From assembly GCA_937952925.1 (NCBI GenBank), contig CALFYA010000056.1, forward strand, positions 1 through 7,643: DNA of 7,643 nucleotides, written 5' to 3'. Below are positions 6,076 through 7,643 of the stretch, one piece after another. The notes beneath the pieces are model-generated. The model was given only the letters and a program-made list of their open reading frames with translations, was not told the DNA's origin and did no database searches. Position 1 is the first letter of the stretch, and each line of letters starts with the position of its first letter. The stretch is from an uncultured Moraxellaceae bacterium (GTDB lineage Bacteria > Pseudomonadota > Gammaproteobacteria > Pseudomonadales > Moraxellaceae). A program made the translations under genes and the position numbers.

Positions 6076-7098
6076 ATGCGCCCCAATCAAGCCCCCGAAG
6101 TTGCAGTGTTATTGGCAAATTTGGGCACTCCTGATGCCCCAACCCCTGCCGCGGTGACGCGCTATCTGCGTCAGTTTTTGTCTGATCCACGGGTGATTGA
6201 AATCCCACAACTGATTTGGGCAATCATCTTAAATGGGATTGTGATCCCATTGCGGCGGCAGCGCGTCGCCCATGCGTATGCGTCGATTTGGTCAGAAGGC
6301 GATTCACCGATGCGCCATATCCTCAAGCAACAATGCAAAAAATTAGAGCAACGCTTGGCAGGGCAGTTTGGTAAATGTCGGGTGTCAGTACATCCGGTGA
6401 TGAGCTACGGTCAGCCATCGATTCCCGATACTTTGGATGCACTCAAAGCACGGGGTGTCGAGCATCTTGTGGTGATTCCGATGTTTCCGCAGTATTCAGC
6501 CACCTCTAGTGCACCGGTCTACGACGCGGTGGGTCGCTGGCTCAACAGTCAGCGCAATCTGCCAAGTATCAGTATACTCAAAGATTATTTTGCCCATCCA
6601 GCCTATATTAGCGCGCTCGCGCAAACCGTCAAACGCTATCAAGCCGAACATGGTGTGCCGGACAAACTGTTGATGTCATTTCATGGCATTCCACAGCCTT
6701 ATGCCGACAAAGGTGATCCATATCCCAAGCGTTGCCGCTGTACGGCTGCCCATTTGGCACAGGCGTTGGGATTGCGTGATGATCAGTGGCAAATCAGTTT
6801 TCAATCGCGCTTTGGCAAGCAAGAGTGGGTCAAGCCGTATACCGATGTGACCTTGGACACTTGGGCAAAACAGGGGATCAAATCGGTACAAGTGATTAGC
6901 CCCGCGTTTAGTGCCGATTGCTTGGAAACGCTAGAAGAGCTTGCGGTGGAAAACCGTGATGCGTTTTTGGCCGCAGGTGGGCAGTCGTATGCCTATATTC
7001 CGGCGCTGAATGTGGATGCGGCGCATCTGGATTTGATCGAAGCACTCGCCAAGCCATTAGTACAAGGCATGGTCGGTACATTAGAGGGTTGGGTGTAG
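6076..7098 (+). CDS. hemH: Ferrochelatase
   Basis: A 340-residue protein when started at ATG 6076, somewhat longer than E. coli HemH (320). It inserts ferrous iron into protoporphyrin IX, the last step of protoheme synthesis, at the cytoplasmic face of the membrane. The N-terminal LLANLGTPDAPT is the family opening. The ferrochelatase signature around SFHGIPQPYADKGDPYP carries the catalytic His203. The acidic metal-site residue is Glu284 in CLETLEE, and the QSRFG-EWVKP block precedes it. The frame is open upstream to a TTG at 6037, but homology begins only after the ATG. The RBS is weak (TAGAG at 6066-6070, five bases away). A perfect TTGACA lies at 6024-6029 but lacks a matching -10. The next gene begins three bases after the stop, suggesting one transcript. 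Confidence 0.96.
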   Translation: MRPNQAPEVAVLLANLGTPDAPTPAAVTRYLRQFLSDPRVIEIPQLIWAIILNGIVIPLRRQRVAHAYASIWSEGDSPMRHILKQQCKKLEQRLAGQFGKCRVSVHPVMSYGQPSIPDTLDALKARGVEHLVVIPMFPQYSATSSAPVYDAVGRWLNSQRNLPSISILKDYFAHPAYISALAQTVKRYQAEHGVPDKLLMSFHGIPQPYADKGDPYPKRCRCTAAHLAQALGLRDDQWQISFQSRFGKQEWVKPYTDVTLDTWAKQGIKSVQVISPAFSADCLETLEELAVENRDAFLAAGGQSYAYIPALNVDAAHLDLIEALAKPLVQGMVGTLEGWV

Positions 7099-7101
7099 TA
7101 C

Positions 7102-7643
7102 GTGGTGGTGTGGTCACGGCGACGTTTTGCTCAGTGGTTGACGCTGTGGGGACTCAGTCTGCCGGTCAGAGCTGCAGCCCCACAGTCTGCCTTGATTGAT
7201 GCCTATACGCTCAACCAAGCAGGGCAAATCTATCGAGTCATTCCACTTGACCTACAGCAAGTCCAGCTCAAGCTATTTTGGCAAAATGCACAGGGTGTGC
7301 GTTATGGTCGCTTGTCACGTCTAAAGGCCAATCTTGCTGCACAAGGTCAGCAGTTGCTGATCGGTATGAACGCAGGCATGTACCATGCCAATCGCGAGCC
7401 AGTGGGCTTGTATATCGAACGGGGCTTGGAGCGCTTTGCACTCAACACCGCGCAAGGCGCTGGCAACTTTTTTATGCAGCCCAATGGCGTGTTTGCGCTC
7501 GATGACCAGCAGCATGCTGCGATTTACACCACTGCTGCGTGGGCGGCAGCTCCCCGCACAGATACACAATATGCCACTCAGTCAGGGCCGATGCTGTTGA
7601 TTGATGGCGTGATCAATCCGATATTTCAGCCTCAATCCTCGTC
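7102..7643 (+). CDS. Exported phosphodiester glycosidase (DUF2233/NAGPA-like), N-terminal part
   Basis: The reading frame is open to the end of the window (180 codons visible), so the gene is truncated by the window edge. Three consecutive GTG codons (7102, 7105, 7108) are the only starts ahead of the signal sequence; the first lies three bases after the hemH stop. The N-terminus has SRRRF (5-9) followed by a moderately hydrophobic stretch and PVRAAA, resembling a twin-arginine or Sec signal peptide. The mature part matches the phosphodiester glycosidase/DUF2233 family: MNAGMY (89-94) with PVGLYIERG after it, AGNFFMQPNGVF ending at 131, and ATQSGPMLLIDG around 158-169. The family includes the human lysosomal enzyme that uncovers mannose-6-phosphate; bacterial substrates are mostly unknown. 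It probably acts in the periplasm. The RBS is poor (GAGGG at 7084-7088 is 13 bases away), so coupling to hemH is likely. Confidence 0.85.
   Translation, partial: MVVWSRRRFAQWLTLWGLSLPVRAAAPQSALIDAYTLNQAGQIYRVIPLDLQQVQLKLFWQNAQGVRYGRLSRLKANLAAQGQQLLIGMNAGMYHANREPVGLYIERGLERFALNTAQGAGNFFMQPNGVFALDDQQHAAIYTTAAWAAAPRTDTQYATQSGPMLLIDGVINPIFQPQSS

Noticed and set aside
6051..6085. tRNA-like stretch containing GTTGGTAGAG, which resembles a D-arm
   Set aside because: No acceptor stem, anticodon arm or T-loop can be built around it, and it runs into the hemH start codon.

Overview
The window reads as chromosomal DNA of a gammaproteobacterium. The CorC, TusA, electron-transfer-flavoprotein dehydrogenase, MurI, HemH and OmpW-type proteins all look like that group. 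The N-terminal style of the CorC and ETF dehydrogenase proteins fits Pseudomonadales, probably Moraxellaceae, but this placement comes from recalled protein sequences and not from a search. Coding DNA is near half G+C. No tRNA, rRNA, CRISPR array, insertion sequence or prophage gene was found.

Layout: (1) 1-509: the first 34 codons of a CorC/HlyC-type transporter gene on the minus strand, divergent from tusA on the plus strand. (2) 510-821: a very A+T-rich, gene-free spacer. (3) 822-1386: an OmpW-family outer-membrane protein gene with its reading frame broken by a small internal deletion, so it is called a pseudogene. A strong two-way hairpin terminator separates it from the convergent next gene. 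(4) 1476-3137 minus: electron-transfer flavoprotein:ubiquinone oxidoreductase, complete, with a plausible sigma-70 promoter upstream. (5) 3326-4779 plus: a DUF1285 gene overlapping murI (glutamate racemase) by four bases, with murI starting at TTG inside the upstream stop region. (6) 4914-5954 plus: a protein with an N-terminal DUF4062 (TIR-like) domain, a leucine-zipper-like coiled coil and a C-terminal winged-helix-like region, followed by its own terminator. (7) 6076-7643 plus: hemH (ferrochelatase), then three bases later a GTG-started gene for an exported phosphodiester-glycosidase (DUF2233) protein that runs off the window.

Most genes are housekeeping: sulfur relay to tRNA (TusA), electron entry into the quinone pool from fatty-acid and amino-acid oxidation (ETF dehydrogenase), D-glutamate for peptidoglycan (MurI) and the last step of protoheme synthesis (HemH). 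They do not form one pathway. The two points most worth a second look are the frame-broken OmpW gene and the DUF4062/coiled-coil/winged-helix protein, whose architecture suggests signalling or defence but which has no recognisable partner gene beside it. No convincing new multi-gene system is visible.
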